From Adineta ricciae (lineage: Eukaryota; Rotifera; Eurotatoria; Adinetida; Adinetidae): a stretch of DNA of 64,000 nt. The stretch's first letter is position 1, and each line of letters begins with the position of its first letter. Of the stretch, positions 25,418 to 38,225 are shown piece by piece. Location: NCBI GenBank assembly GCA_905250025.1, contig CAJNOJ010000008.1:558001-622000 (forward strand). The letters are read 5' to 3'. The notes under the pieces are model-generated. The model saw nothing but the letters and a program-made list of their open reading frames with translations. It was not told where the DNA came from and did no database searches. The translations under genes and the position numbers were made by a program.

Positions 25418-28400
25418 TTATGGTAACTCTTCTGGCACAGAAGAAAATTTCACGTTCATTTGCGCTGCCATCGATCTCGTTGATCGATGACTATTATTTG
25501 ATGATAATCGATCAATTTTTTCGTCGACATGTTTCAACAACACTAGAATGTTTTCCATTGTTTGTCCCATATCACCAATGACATTTTCCACACGTTGCAT
25601 TCGAGAAAGAACGGTTAATTTCGCACGATCATCACTAGTACCTGGACCTGGCTTACCAATTGTATGCTCGATTCTAAACGAGAAAGTATAACAACATCTA
25701 TTGAAAGAAATTGAAATGTCTTACTTTCGTTGCAATTCTTTTATTCTCATCATCATATTAATGTGTCCATGAGAGTATTGTTCAAGCACATCACGTACGT
25801 CGTATGGTTTTCGTGCCAACTAGAAAAAGCGGCAACTGAAAACATTCAAAGTTACTGTTTTTGTTTTACTTGAAATCGATTGCGAGCGACAATTAATTGC
25901 ATTTTCCGTACACATCTTATCATTCGTTTATGGTCTTCAGTTAAACTAGAAAAAAACAAAAGATAATGCTGATATTAGTAATCATTCAGTTAGTAAATCG
26001 GAAATAAGACATCACCCGCGCGTTCGATTTCCTAATACGTGACCCGAATCTTCGATCGTAGAGAAGCACGATAGACGTCTTAGAAGAAATAACTTCTTTA
26101 GATTAAAATAAAAGCAACAATGTCAATTATCTCAACATCTATGTATATCGAAATTTTTCAAGGAAAAGAAAAAAAAGATTTGTTTGACTCATTGCACAGC
26201 CCTAGAAACTGCTCCAGTATTAATCAAATCATCACCTTAGAGAATAAATGACATTAGTTCATGTTTCCACACGAACTTTCTCTTTTCTTCATCAGTTCAT
26301 CGCTAACCATATGGATTTAGCTTGTTTTCAGTGCGTGATCAGAAACTTTTTCATTCAACATCGCAGAAGAATTCTTTCTTGAAACATAATTGTTTAAACA
26401 TTGTTAATGATTCATTATTACATGCAAACGTAATTATACTCCGAGAAGACGAAAATTCATATTGAGAAGAAGAAAAAAACTACCTAATTCATTGAATTAT
26501 TTAGTCTAATCGGAATATAATGAGAGAATGTGTGTGTATGTGTAAGAGAGAAAAGCATAATCAGTACATAGATGTTCAGGTTGACATAGATTGATTCGTT
26601 CAATGATTACTTACGAACAAAGTTTAATAGGTTCTTCTTCGAAATCTTCGTCATCGTGTTCATTACTAGACAATAAATAACAGCCTTTAATAGACGAAAG
26701 AATTCTAGTGCAAAGTCGAACAGCTTTACTTTTCTAAACCTGTTGTGTTTGAGGCTGACGATGTCGAACCTCGTGCATCATTGAAAGTAGGCGATTGTAA
26801 TAGATTAGGTGACGTTGGCGCTTGACTATTTCTTTTTACACGATGCTTCCGATGTGCTGAGGATAAGCGTAAATACCGGAGTTTTTCAGCTGTTTTTTCT
26901 AGAGAAAAACGTTTTACGCATAAAAGATATATTTTATCGGCTGTATCATACCACCGAAAGTTTGACTATTAGTCGAGAATGATTTGTTATTCGCCGAAGC
27001 TAGATTTGAATCATCGGGGCTTAAGTACATATTCCAGGTAGCAACAGACGTCGAGTCGGGAGCGCTTGCATAGACACGCCAAGCAGCTTGAATGAGGGCT
27101 GCTGCCGCGGGAATTTGACGAGAAAAATGCTTTTGTCGTTGTTTTTGTTGAACTTTTAGAGCGAAACCAGAGCCCAGAATACCCTAATACGAAAAAGAGA
27201 AGCAGAAATGTTTTATGAGATGAATCAGTCTCTTTCCATTTGTTATAGACTCACAGCAGGTAAAGCAAAAAATGATATAGCAAAAATAGCAAAACATGCG
27301 GCAATTATTTTTCCGAGCCTTGAATATATTCACATAAATAAATCATGTTCTTTGCAAAATCATTTTACTCTACAAACCATGTTACTGGATAGACATCCCC
27401 ATAACTAAATATTTCGAAATGAACATGAATGATTAATTATTAAAATTTTCATTACCCAATTGTTGTTATCGTGATTACACCCCACCTATATTGAATGGGA
27501 ATAGTTTCAATACATGATTTTGATTACTTTCGTTTTCTAACTCACCACAACGCATCGGCATAGGACTCAAAATGACTGTCGTTCCCTTTGGCGCCGCGCA
27601 ATTCTCCGTTACCTTTTTCATCTTTCTCAGCAATGTAAACAAGATAACTACAGAAGATTAATGCGAGAAATCCGATATATAATGTTGTAATTAATTCCTA
27701 TGAACAAGAGAAGAAAGGAAATCGATTATGTTCTATAAAAAGATACATGATATTATATGACAATTCATCGCTTTTACCTGTCGATGGATGTAAACAACAC
27801 TTCCGAGTAAACGCCACGTCCCACCGTGTCGATCAACGTGCAGTACACGTAGAATTTGAAGAAATCGAACTCCGCGTATGGCTGAGGCGGCAAATGCTTG
27901 ACGATCAGCCGCCAAAGTAATCATTAATGTCGAGGCAACAACAACAATTAGATCTATGTTGGAAAATAAAGTATGAGAAATAAGTTCGTTTAGCGTCCAT
28001 ACCGACGATTGCGATCGGCTTTCGTGCGAATCGCATTCGGCCTGCTATGCCCATATATTTGCTTCGACATCCTGCTGACCAAAGTCGTAAAACATATTCA
28101 ACACCAAAGAAAAGAACAAGAAAGATTTCGATCCAATAAACGTATAAACTTAAGCTTGCAGAAAATCTGTCAATAGTTGTTAGAACAGAGAGTACCAAAC
28201 AAACGAGCACCACTATGAATCTAAATTGTAAAATCTTCTTATAGAAATTATACCCACGAATGAACGAGATTATCTTAAGTTTCTCATAATCTCAACAAGA
28301 TCATTTATCTGATATTTCAAGACGACTATATCTATCCAACAAATTCTTTTCTCCTTCGAAATGTATTGTACTTACACAGTAAAATGATAGATAAAACATT

Positions 28401-28659
28401 TAAAACCAGATGGTCGTTCGAGAAAATTATAGAGCAAGATTTGAAAATTTGAGTGTACCGAGCGCGAATTGTTCTTGGCTGAGTACGGCATGTGAATGTA
28501 TGCTAATGAGTAATAAGTTGGAAACGATGGATAACTTAAACGTGAGCCACGTCTTGTTGAACGGTACAGGAATGAAAGCCCAACCTCAGGATCCGGCTTG
28601 GATGATTGAGATGCATCTTTGTTTGTGTGTCGCAATGAATGATGGCGAGAAAAATGCAT
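25418..28659 (-). CDS. KCNQ: KCNQ (Kv7) voltage-gated potassium channel
   Basis: Thirteen exons, all phase-consistent: 28376-28659, 28003-28220, 27778-27953, 27546-27697, 27456-27485, 27369-27404, 27255-27318, 26952-27183, 26730-26898, 26615-26665, 25870-25945, 25725-25819 and 25418-25673, for about 612 residues. S1 begins after [17 protein letters not shown]4 reads [19 protein letters not shown]; the pore has [19 protein letters not shown]6 ends [20 protein letters not shown], followed by the calmodulin-binding IQ-like helix ([15 protein letters not shown]). The C-terminal assembly region has [18 protein letters not shown] and a coiled coil. Kv7 channels carry slow potassium currents that damp excitability. 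The start MHFSRHHS is chosen because it precedes a family-like RRGSRLS segment; an upstream in-frame extension exists. The eighth exon may end at 26955 instead. Confidence 0.95.
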
Positions 28660-28776
28660 CGAAAAGCATAGAGAGAAAACTTTAAGGCAAATAGAAAAAA
28701 AAACTGGCGAAGAAAAAAAGAAAGGAAAAAATGTTAGGCGTGTTTCCCTTATTCTCTTGCCCTTTTCTTTCGTCAT

Positions 28777-30795
28777 TAGAAATAACAGTGAGACTAATGA
28801 AATCAGTCTTTGAATACGGAAAAATCCTGAATCAAAGTCGGTATTATAATATTCGAACCATCATCAATTGTGTCGACATAAATGCATTGACACACATCCT
28901 TATATCCACATATTTTTAAAATACGCTGTCGCGCTATTAAATATAGGGAGAGGAAAAAAATGGAAAACGACGTATTTTCTCGAAGGTTTTGACAGATGAG
29001 TTTGCATGCAAAAGATATAAATTCAACAAAAAAAAAAAAAGAATAACCGTAGCTCGTGTTTCTGACACATGGCATCAGGTAACACCATATTTTATCATAA
29101 GGACAAACAAATTTTCCCAGCGATTTGTCAACTCTCTCGACGTTTCATATATATCAAATGCTCAACTTATCCGCTGATCGATCCGTTGGCTCTACTTAAT
29201 ATTATTCGCAATACAGTGTTGACTTCAGATAGAAGAAGAATATACTTCCCGTTTGGCTAAGATTACCCCTGATGATCTTGAATGCTCAAATAATAAAACT
29301 TTGGCAACACGAGCAAGATAAAGACGTGGAGTAAATGACATAGCTCTTTTTCTTTCTCTTTTAATTTGAGCTTGTTATCATTTTTTTCTCTCCAGTTTTT
29401 TTTTACTAATTTCTAATATAAATTTTTCGCACCAACATCATGATTGATCACTCCTATGATACTGATAAAAGACTTCTCTCAAAAGAAAACATGCTCGTCA
29501 AAATGCTATCAAGCCGATGATCTTAATCATATATGACTTTAATTTCCTGCGATTTTAGTATCGTTTTCCTTTGGTTCAATTGGTTTGTACTCGCAATTGC
29601 AATTTGAATGTGTGCTTGTTTTGCAAACTTTCACTTCTGTGTATCCCTTACGATCAATGACTTCCACTTCTTATCAGTCTGTTGCACGTTGAAAAGTCTA
29701 ACAAATCGCTGCCTTATTGCTTATAAATATATTTCCGGTCTTTCACGCTACTTACGTTATTTTCCGCGATAATTAAAAAAAACATACGCACAACAAGTCT
29801 ATTTATGAGATCATTCTCTAAGGTTGATGGTTCCTTATAAATCTTTCTTTTTTCATCTTGCCTGACTCCTTTCTTTTTTTTCTTCTTTTTTCATTTCTGA
29901 AACGAAAATTCTTCTTCTAATATCGTGCATTTGTTAGTTGAGCTGTTCGACCATGCACATTCATCAGGGTGCTTTTTCTTCTCTTAGCATGCATTATTTA
30001 ATGCGTATTTCAAACTAATAACCATAATTGATCTAAAGAAAATTATTTTCTTTTTGTTAACCAACAGAATGTTCTCTTATTTTTTTCAAAAAAAAAAAAA
30101 GAAGCAAATTTCTATACACATGGTGTTATCAAATACTAATCTAACATAACGTGGGCTGATATTGACCGATTAGACAGTAATCTCAAAGTTCGCATTGATA
30201 TATGCTAATTTCAATATTAATGACATTGATAGACTTCCATTCCAAACAGAGATATGCTACTTAAGAAAATAAATGAAGTAAAGAGTCAAAATATATACCT
30301 TGAAACTTCACTTCGACAATTGCTCTTATGGAGAGTTTATCATGTCAAGAACATGCAAAAGAGTGTGTATTTATACATAGTATTAGCCCAGCATTTCATT
30401 TTCTTTTTCTCTTCTTCCCTTGGCTCTATTCTTCAACAAAAATGTGTGCTTTTTTTTACATTTTAACATCGTTGTAATAAGATAATCGTGCAACATACAT
30501 GCAAAACAGAACATATGCATAGGCAAACACGGCAGAATAGACGAGAAGAAAAAGCTCCACGTTTGATACATTGCACTAATATTACTCAATGATGAATTCA
30601 ATTTTATATAAGCCACTGCCTAGACAAACCGAACATGACTTGGCCTTGTATTACATACAGATTTCTTTTATCGATCGAGAGAGAGAGAGAGAAAAAGAGA
30701 GAAGGGATCAAAACCACATATATTACTTCGATCGAATGAACGAATTTCATTTTTTTTCACTCGATATTCATTCAAACTGGTAGTGAAATAGCACA
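28777..30795. other. Spacer with no recognised gene
   Basis: Two kilobases of AT-rich, pyrimidine-tract sequence upstream of both KCNQ (minus) and the four-TM gene (plus), so probably holding both promoters. A (GA)n run lies at about 30678-30692. Confidence 0.55.
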
Positions 30796-31541
30796 ATGCA
30801 TGCAGCTAAGACAGTTTATTTTACTGTTTTCGTTCTTGCGACTATGGCATTCATTTTTCATGCTACTGCTATGGGTCACCATCACTGGAAGCATGTCACC
30901 GGCAAGAACATAACCCTTACTGGTTTTAATCGTACATCAATTGGTTTATTCATACGATGCGTACCCAGTGATACACTGTATACAGAATATTGTTTTCCAA
31001 ACACGTACCCAGTTCTTCATAGAGCTTGTAAATGGTCAGATTGTCAAAATAAGAATTTAACCGAGAATTGTGGATGTGATTATCTACCATCAAGCAAAGG
31101 CATTGCAGCATGTACAATCATTGCTGCTGTGTTTCTTGGCATAGCCATCATTCTCCTATTTATTCATTCAATTAGAACGAACGAAACACGTGTAGCAGCG
31201 ATACTGCTCAGTTTTCTTCCATTGATATTACTTTTCTTGGCATTCATCTTTATGTTAATAGCACTCATTCTTGTTGGAAGCTACCTTTCACGGGATATTA
31301 TGGCTGTTTATCGAACAATCTTCGGTATGTATTATACATTGAAATATCTACGAAGAAGAAATATGTTTTTAAATTATTTACAGATAACGAATCATGGGAA
31401 GACGCTCGAAAAATAGCTACAGAATCATATTCTACACGAATCGGTTGGGCATCTGGTTTGGAAATCATTGCTTTAGTGCTCACGTTTTTGTCCTTAGTTT
31501 TATATTGTCTTTTTGTTTTCAAATTAAGCCGAACGGCATAG
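30796..31541 (+). CDS. Four-transmembrane claudin/PMP22-like protein
   Basis: Two exons, 30796-31324 and 31384-31541, joining in phase 1, give about 228 residues. The topology is that of the PMP22/claudin superfamily: TM1 at residues 5-27, a Cys-containing first extracellular loop with W, then IGLFIRC and a later C (compare the claudin W-GLW-C-C pattern), TM2 and TM3 close together (about 105-165), a second loop and TM4 in exon 2 (SGLEIIALVLTFLSLVLYCL). NIT and NRT in loop 1 are glycosylation sites. Such proteins form junctions or modulate channels. Family membership is inferred from topology and loop pattern, not from strong identity. Confidence 0.65.
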
Positions 31542-34085
31542 AAATCTATGAGGAAAAAAAACTACGTGCTTCTCTTTATTAACTTTTTCATTTTTGTACT
31601 AATTAACGAGTTTAGTTTAAGAAAATATAATCTTATCAATCATTCTTTCATATACAAAATCATGTTCTGTCTTCTCGAAGAAATCACAACTTGCCCCTTA
31701 TTATTCAAATACTCAATCTTAATCATTTACACTTTATTACGTCTTGCAATGTTAAAAATAGCAATTTGCTAAGTCAGGAAAACAGTCGCCTTTTAATTAT
31801 ACTGAAGTTTACCTTCTTATCGTCATAATATTCGTTACAACCCGAGTTGAGTACAAACAAATCCCTAACATTAAAACGCTAATTATACTTCGCAAATGCA
31901 TTCTCAATTTAGTACACTCCTACGCAAAACAAGTCTGAAAATCTTTCCACACTATCATATCAATTTTACGGCGATATAGATGAAAAATGCTAATCGTAGA
32001 TGTGACAGGTTTTACAAGTCTCTCGTTCATTTCCGTGTCATTTGTATAATCGTAACAGAAAAAGTGTCTATTATTCCTTGCAATTAGTCTATACATTCAT
32101 TATCAATTCGATCAAGCATTTCTAACATGGAAGAAAAGAGAAATTGATTAGATTCTATGCTGTACAGTACAATTGAATCGAACGAGAAAAGGAAATCGAA
32201 CAACACCTCCTTGTCGTCGTCTCTTGTACATTCAATATTATACTATTAGCGTCCCGTTGAGCTGTTCAAATGTATATTTGCTATTCAATTGTCCGTTTAT
32301 GTTTATAAATCATTTGTGCGTGCGCGTGTGTCTCGCTGGGGAAACTGAAGGAGACAAGGTCGAGCAGACAAACAAGTACATACATGAATAGTGGCTACCC
32401 TAAAACAACGTCATATTGGCTAACTTTTCGTTTTGCGAACAATCAAAGGAAATCATTCACTCAATTGAATTGAGTGAGAAATTTGTTTCCCTTCATGTCG
32501 GCATTTAAGTGACAAAAAAAGTAACAGCAAAAAAAACCGTTGCATCATCGATAAGTACCAGTTAGTTGAGAAAAGTGTCTGTTTGATCAACTCAGCAGGT
32601 TAACTGTTAAATAATTGATTGAAATTCATCTGTATCTATACTGATTTATTACGACGACACCTGCGAGGAACAGGAGCGTATCAAAGAACAAATCAATCGG
32701 ATCATTGTGTCTATAGAAAGACGAACGCGAATCGATTCGAAGAATGAAATGGTTGAACACGCTTCTCAAATATAAGAAAAATGTTCATCATTAAATAATC
32801 GATTTTATTGGACCTTGTTGATTTTCAAGCTGTAAAACTATTGTAAACATTCTCCCATCTGTCGATTTATAATAATCAATTGACTACTAGTCATATCTTC
32901 TTGATAACAATATGACACCTCGATGTCGAACGTCAGCAGAAGTCGTTGCTTGAGTAAAAACCAAAATGATTGTTTTGTCATCGTCATATAACTACGCAAT
33001 CTTGATTCTGATCGATTGATATAAAAAGGCGTTATAATGACAATGATGAGATGAAGTTATTCTTGTCAAAATATCTTCAGGTCAGCTAATCTATCATTTC
33101 TTTTACATAAGAAAATGAGCAATAATTATTTGGTTTTATTGACGTTCGTTGTCGACTAGTCCAATTAAAAATAATGAGTTTGATTTCTCTCTCTCTCTCG
33201 TGTGACACTTGCTTATCCATTCAAGCATAAGAAAACTTTCTTACATCAGATTTGTCTTCTTCATGGTAATTATCAGGAAATGAACTTGTTGCGTGCAAGA
33301 AAATGACATCATTTTCTTCACGTTGACTTGTTGAATTTCTTTACGATTGTCGAAAGAGTCACGATTCGTTTCGCTTTTACTGAAATTCGATTTTCGAGAC
33401 AGTTGGCCATTGAAAATTAGCATTTATCTCATCTCGACAATAAAAGCGACTGATGAAAGAAATGTGTACGCGGCATTAGTTTTCCATTCGAATAGACTCC
33501 AAACAAAACAAAGAAGAGAATGAGTATCATCCTACTATTGTGCTTTTGCACGGACGGTAGAACACGCACATGCCATTTTATTTTATTTTTTTGATAAGTC
33601 GACCAACACGCGACATTGATCATCCCACTTGCGATTTGTTTGATGTTTTGATTAGGCTATTTCATCATGGTTTACTCATCAAAAATGGACAGTGTTAGGA
33701 GAACCGTTTCAAGGAAACACATTTCGTCTTTACATGAATTCGAGATGAAATTATGACTTTATGGTCATAAATCTCATTGGTGGATTAAGTTTGTTTTTTG
33801 CTGCATAGATGTGATTACATACTCATTTTTTTCTCGTTCTCAAGTGTTAAAATTGATTTAATCATTAGTTCATATCTCACACATGGCGATCCCGCCAATC
33901 AATGATTTCCTTTTCTGTACAATTTCTATTGGCCATCGAAAAAGAGAGAGGGAGAGAGAAAAGGCAGGGAAAGAAAAACAACACATCAACGAGTATATAT
34001 AGACGAAGAGGAGAACATTTTCGTTCTAACTCAATCATTGATAACGCACTCGAATCGACGTGATCTACTTGAATATTATTATAAA
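31542..34085. other. Spacer with no recognised gene; promoter of the bHLH gene at its end
   Basis: About 2.5 kb. A 45-codon open stretch near 32640-32776 is coding-like but is open in two overlapping frames and has no start or splice partner. The final 100 bases hold the core promoter described separately. Confidence 0.5.
33993..34000 (+). promoter_or_regulatory. TATA box of the NeuroD-like gene
   Basis: TATATATA about 93 bases before the ATG at 34086, in a position consistent with a transcription start near 34025 and a leader of about 60 bases. Confidence 0.5.
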
Positions 34086-34901
34086 ATGCCGACAAAAGTA
34101 CCTGTAGAAGAAGAACAACGACAATTGCACCAGTTAGAAATGGAGATTCAATACCATGAAACCATCGAACTCACAAAAAACAACTCATCTTATCAGCCAC
34201 CAGTTAGCAAACAATCACAGATGGAACCGAAACTTCCTAAGAAGCGTGGTCCGAAAAAGAAGCAGATGACACCATCCCGTGTTGCACGTTTCAAAGTTCG
34301 CCGTATCAAAGCCAATGGTCGCGAACGTGAACGTATGAAAGGTCTAAATGAACAACTAGAACGTCTACGCGAAACAATCCCGTGCTTTGCTCTTTCACAA
34401 AAATTATCTAAAATCGAAACACTACGTCTTGCGAAAAACTATATTCAAGCTTTAACACAAATGGTATCCAGTGATCAAATACCTGATAATACACAATTTG
34501 CTCAATTACTCTGTCAAGATTTATCACCGAATACAATGAACCTTGTGGCTGCAACACTTTCTCTCAATCCGAGAATATTACAACAAAATGATACACCATC
34601 ATCACCGACGAATATGACAACATTGGATGAATCCTATCTGTTGTCATCAGTGCATCCACGAGTGAACAATCCATTGGAATTTATCAATTTAAAACGAGTT
34701 AATTTAACAAGCGAAAGCGAAGATGACACGGGAATATTCAGCTTCGATCATAGCTCGTCGTACGGTGGTGATAGCAGTACTGACGAGATGAATCAAGCGA
34801 TCGAACAAACTTCGTCTTTCTCACCGAATTTCTATTCAAATGAACAACCATTTGTATATCCTGATCATTCATTTTATTATTATCCAGGACAATATTGTTG
34901 A
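34086..34901 (+). CDS. NEUROD: NeuroD/neurogenin-class bHLH transcription factor
   Basis: Single exon, 271 residues, starting [11 protein letters not shown] basic stretch ([10 protein letters not shown]) precedes the bHLH domain at about 72-126: basic region [13 protein letters not shown], then helix 1, loop and helix 2 with [16 protein letters not shown]. After the bHLH, a segment matching the NeuroD domain is present ([21 protein letters not shown] compares with the vertebrate [21 protein letters not shown]), which favours NeuroD over neurogenin. The family drives neuronal differentiation by binding E-boxes as a heterodimer with E proteins in the nucleus. The C-terminus is acidic and Ser/Tyr-rich, as expected for an activation domain. 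Vertebrate NeuroD genes also have an uninterrupted coding region. Confidence 0.9.
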   Translation: MPTKVPVEEEQRQLHQLEMEIQYHETIELTKNNSSYQPPVSKQSQMEPKLPKKRGPKKKQMTPSRVARFKVRRIKANGRERERMKGLNEQLERLRETIPCFALSQKLSKIETLRLAKNYIQALTQMVSSDQIPDNTQFAQLLCQDLSPNTMNLVAATLSLNPRILQQNDTPSSPTNMTTLDESYLLSSVHPRVNNPLEFINLKRVNLTSESEDDTGIFSFDHSSSYGGDSSTDEMNQAIEQTSSFSPNFYSNEQPFVYPDHSFYYYPGQYC

Positions 34902-36677
34902 TTTGTTTTTACTCTTGTATTCAACTATAATTTATTCTGATAAAATACATTCCTTTCGTGTATATATACTACATTCACACATTGTTTCTTTATTTTTGTT
35001 TTCATAGTGGCCATAATAAAAATCTACCAATTGTATATGATAAGAGATAAATGTATACATATACATAGAAAGAACGAATTCTTTTGTTGAAAAAGAAAAA
35101 TGAAATTTCATAGCATTGAGTCTGATGAGATATGATATGACGCGTGTGAATAGATGTAGGTGTGATTCATATCTTCTGATTAGAAATGTCAATAGAAAGT
35201 TTGTGTATTGTTCCATTTAATTATTCGCATTGCATCACATCGATGTGATGATCATCGAGCATGAAATAGAAGCACGAACGTACGAAAGGTGTTATTTAAT
35301 CAAGAAAAGTTAGATGAGATATGTGACAATCTCGATGTAATTTGATTCTGCCTCAGTTTGATTAGTTTCTATGAAAAGATGATAAACCTGTATCTTATGA
35401 ATTATCAACAGAGTTCGCGCTTGGCGTCATATTCATTTCAGTGGGTTCAACGAGACTAGCTCTTTGTTACTCTTGCTGTTGATGATGATCAAGATGAGGA
35501 AGAACTATCTATCAATTTTCCTGCTCGTTGATTGATAGATGAGTTTTAATGCAATTCATCGATGACAAACTTCAAAGCAGGGCAAATCATACATGTATTT
35601 AGATATATCAATTCACTGCTTTGAATGTTAGTTATAATCGAAGGTGTGTCGGCGACATCGTGTTGAATGGATATTGTACGTAGTCATTGCACGCGACAGA
35701 CAAACTTTCGTCCTGTTTACGCCTAAGGGGGTGGTGACACGCGTGCTCATCATGAAGATCGATGATGGAGAGCGAAGCTTTGATCCTTGCAATGCGTGAT
35801 CAGATGTATATATTCGATAATTGTAGACAAATAATGTGTTGTAGCACTCATGGATGCTTTTCTATATCACATACAGAAGGGGAATCTCTCTGATGTTTGT
35901 TCTCTAGTAACGTGTGAATATACCGGTAGACAATTGCCAGCTCCGCTACTCTTACATCATAATAAAAGAGGTATATTTTCTGCCTGAAGTCTTCTGGCTA
36001 GTACATTTTTCTGATCATTGTATAGCAATGTGAGGAAAGAAATTGTGAAACGAATATAGCCGCCATTATGCAAGTGATAACCAGTTTATGTGTTTCTTTT
36101 TCTATCTCTTTGTATCGTGGTAATTCGTTAATTATTCACAGGTCTTTGCATATGTGATCATTCGCATTGAAATTTACTTTTTGGTTATTAAATACACTTA
36201 TTTATGTATACTCCTTATGCTGCAGTGTCAAAGTCGACAGTTGAACTCAAATGTAGAACCGTTCATGCCGACCTTCAATTCTGTAGTTATCCTTTCGCTC
36301 TGGATACTCGAAATAGGTCAAACAATAGAACTTTCGAGTTTAGCAGTACTGAGTGAAAGCAAATCGTTCGAGAGAAATCGTTCGGTATTTATCAGCAGAA
36401 GAAAATAACATTTCAGATGCGATCTTGGACAAGTTTAACAAGACAAAACGGTCATTCTATTTGAAAATATTTTTCCACGATCGCACGAGCGATACCGGAG
36501 AAGACATCTCCTTTTACCATATTTTCCTTCAATTCTCTGACTACAGCCACTACTGTTGCATAAATAGATTGATTTATAATTCTACTATCACATCAAAACG
36601 TTAATTTCTTCTTCGCAGCCACCCGGAGCGTTTTATTGAATTGCCCACATCTATTCGTAATTTTCTTATAAAATACA
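34902..36677. other. Spacer with scattered open stretches
   Basis: A polyadenylation signal for the bHLH gene lies at 35015-35020, and an 18-base perfect palindrome (CATCACATCGATGTGATG) at 35233-35250. Between 35.9 and 36.6 kb several short open stretches end at splice-like sites, but their phases do not chain into one gene. Confidence 0.45.
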
Positions 36678-37182
36678 ATGCCTGAGTAAAAGACATAATT
36701 AAATTTTCATATTAACCTCCCCCAGTTTATACTGACATGTTTTCTAACTGCCAGCGTATCCTACTTCAAATGAGAAGCTTATTGTTTGAAATGTTCTCAT
36801 GTTTACTTCTCTCTTAGAGTCAATCGAAGAAAAGCGAGTACTACAGAACTATTTCAGATAGTAGATATCGAATCAATCGATTCTAAACTTTTAAATCAAT
36901 TAACTGAAAAGCACAAGGTTGAAGGTAATGAAATTATCTGATCTATTTATGAGTAAAGATAATTCAATTGTTCCTTTCACATTTTACTTGTCGCTGCGTA
37001 TATTACCTTAATTTCTGCTGTTTTTTACACTATTTAATCGATCGCTTCAATAACGAACAGAAGAAGAGCCATGTAACAAGCACTATCTTCCACTTTCAGA
37101 AGTATCCTCTTCAATAAAAAATAACACATATTTTGTTTTTAAAGAACAAGGTAAAAGAGAAAACAAGTTTTCATCGTCGTAG
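36678..37182 (+). CDS. Possible small three-exon gene, unknown product
   Basis: Exons 36678-36685 (ATG CCT GA|GT), 36818-36924 and 37100-37182 join in consistent phase to a 65-residue polypeptide beginning MPEVNRRKASTTELFQIVD and ending in a Ser-rich tail and TAG. An AATAAA lies 45 bases after the stop. The protein is hydrophilic, with no signal or membrane segment and no recognised family. The support is splice-site phase and the polyadenylation signal only; the 8-base first exon is weak, and the two downstream exons could belong to a different 5' end. Confidence 0.3.
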
Positions 37183-38225
37183 AATAATAGAAGAGTGGCA
37201 CATAATGTCACTCTTTTGCGTTCGATAAATAAATAATATCGATCAAACACAATATCGATATGTCTGCAGAATACAAAATATTCTTGACGTCTATTTTCGG
37301 GAGAAACTTCATATCCATGCGTTTAAACGAAGAAAAACATAAAACGTTAATCTCAAATTCCTCGCTGTCACGATCAGCAGCAGCAGTAGCAGTAGCTGTG
37401 TTTTTGCTAATTGAATTATTATTCTGACAAAGTCATTTCAACGATAATGAGCCAGTAATTGATACTTATATACATTGAAGAACTATAGTTGTACTGATTG
37501 TATTGGTATGATTTGCGTCTGTCATAGTCGATCTACGGAAAGTAATGATTTTCTATCAGGACAACCGGTATTTAGACTAAAAAAAGAAATTTTAATAAAT
37601 AATTGATCAGTCATTTGACGAATAGTTCGATGTCAGTCTGAGTAATTTGCTTTGAGCTACTCAGAACTTCCAAAAATGATACGTTGGGTACTGTTTGGAA
37701 ATGTTTCATTTGCTTTAGCTTTGATCATGTTGAAAAAAAATGTTGATCGCACATTTTGCATTGTAAACTGAGATATTTTTCAAGGTATTAGTGGCTTTAA
37801 TGGATTTTCTTATTGAAAGTTGAGTGTATAAAATGTTTACTTTTGCCAAGTACTGATCATCTGTAGTGTATTTTCAGATTCGAATTCTCTCTTTCTGTAT
37901 TAACAATAACATTTCGCCAGCGTCTAATATGGTCTAAAATGAAGCGAAGCAAAGTAAAGAACTTTTTTGCTCTGTTGAAAAGTTTTCTCATTTTTCTTTC
38001 AATGTCGTTAAGTAAGAAATATGCTATCGAACGATGACGACGCTTGTAAACGAACAGAGAGAAATGGGCATCCGTTTTTCTGCTCATGGCTGTAGCATGC
38101 ATAACCTTGTTTGTATATGTCAGTCGTTGTTACTAACGACAGAAGAGAGAAAGAGACAGCGCACAGAGAACATTTCGGCAACTCAACGTCTTGAGACAAT
38201 TGGATTTTCATAATTGAAGATTAAG
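37183..38225. other. Spacer with no recognised gene
   Basis: About 1 kb, AT-rich, with a short CAG/TAG triplet run near 37377-37397. Minus-strand open frames at 37857-38211 have no domain support. Confidence 0.5.
37228..37233 (+). terminator. Polyadenylation signal AATAAA
   Basis: Canonical AATAAA 45 bases after the stop of the possible three-exon gene. Confidence 0.4.

Noticed and set aside
28410..28685. Plus-strand open frame opposite KCNQ exon 1
   Set aside because: Antisense shadow of the KCNQ N-terminus, which has family support.
32640..32776. Short Glu/Arg-rich open stretch (CEEQERIKEQINRI...)
   Set aside because: Open in two overlapping frames, without a start codon, splice partner or known homologue.
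35908..36604. Several splice-bounded open stretches, one slightly like a Cys-loop receptor segment
   Set aside because: Exon phases do not chain, and the resemblance (CSYPFALDTRN) is too weak to name a family or a pseudogene.
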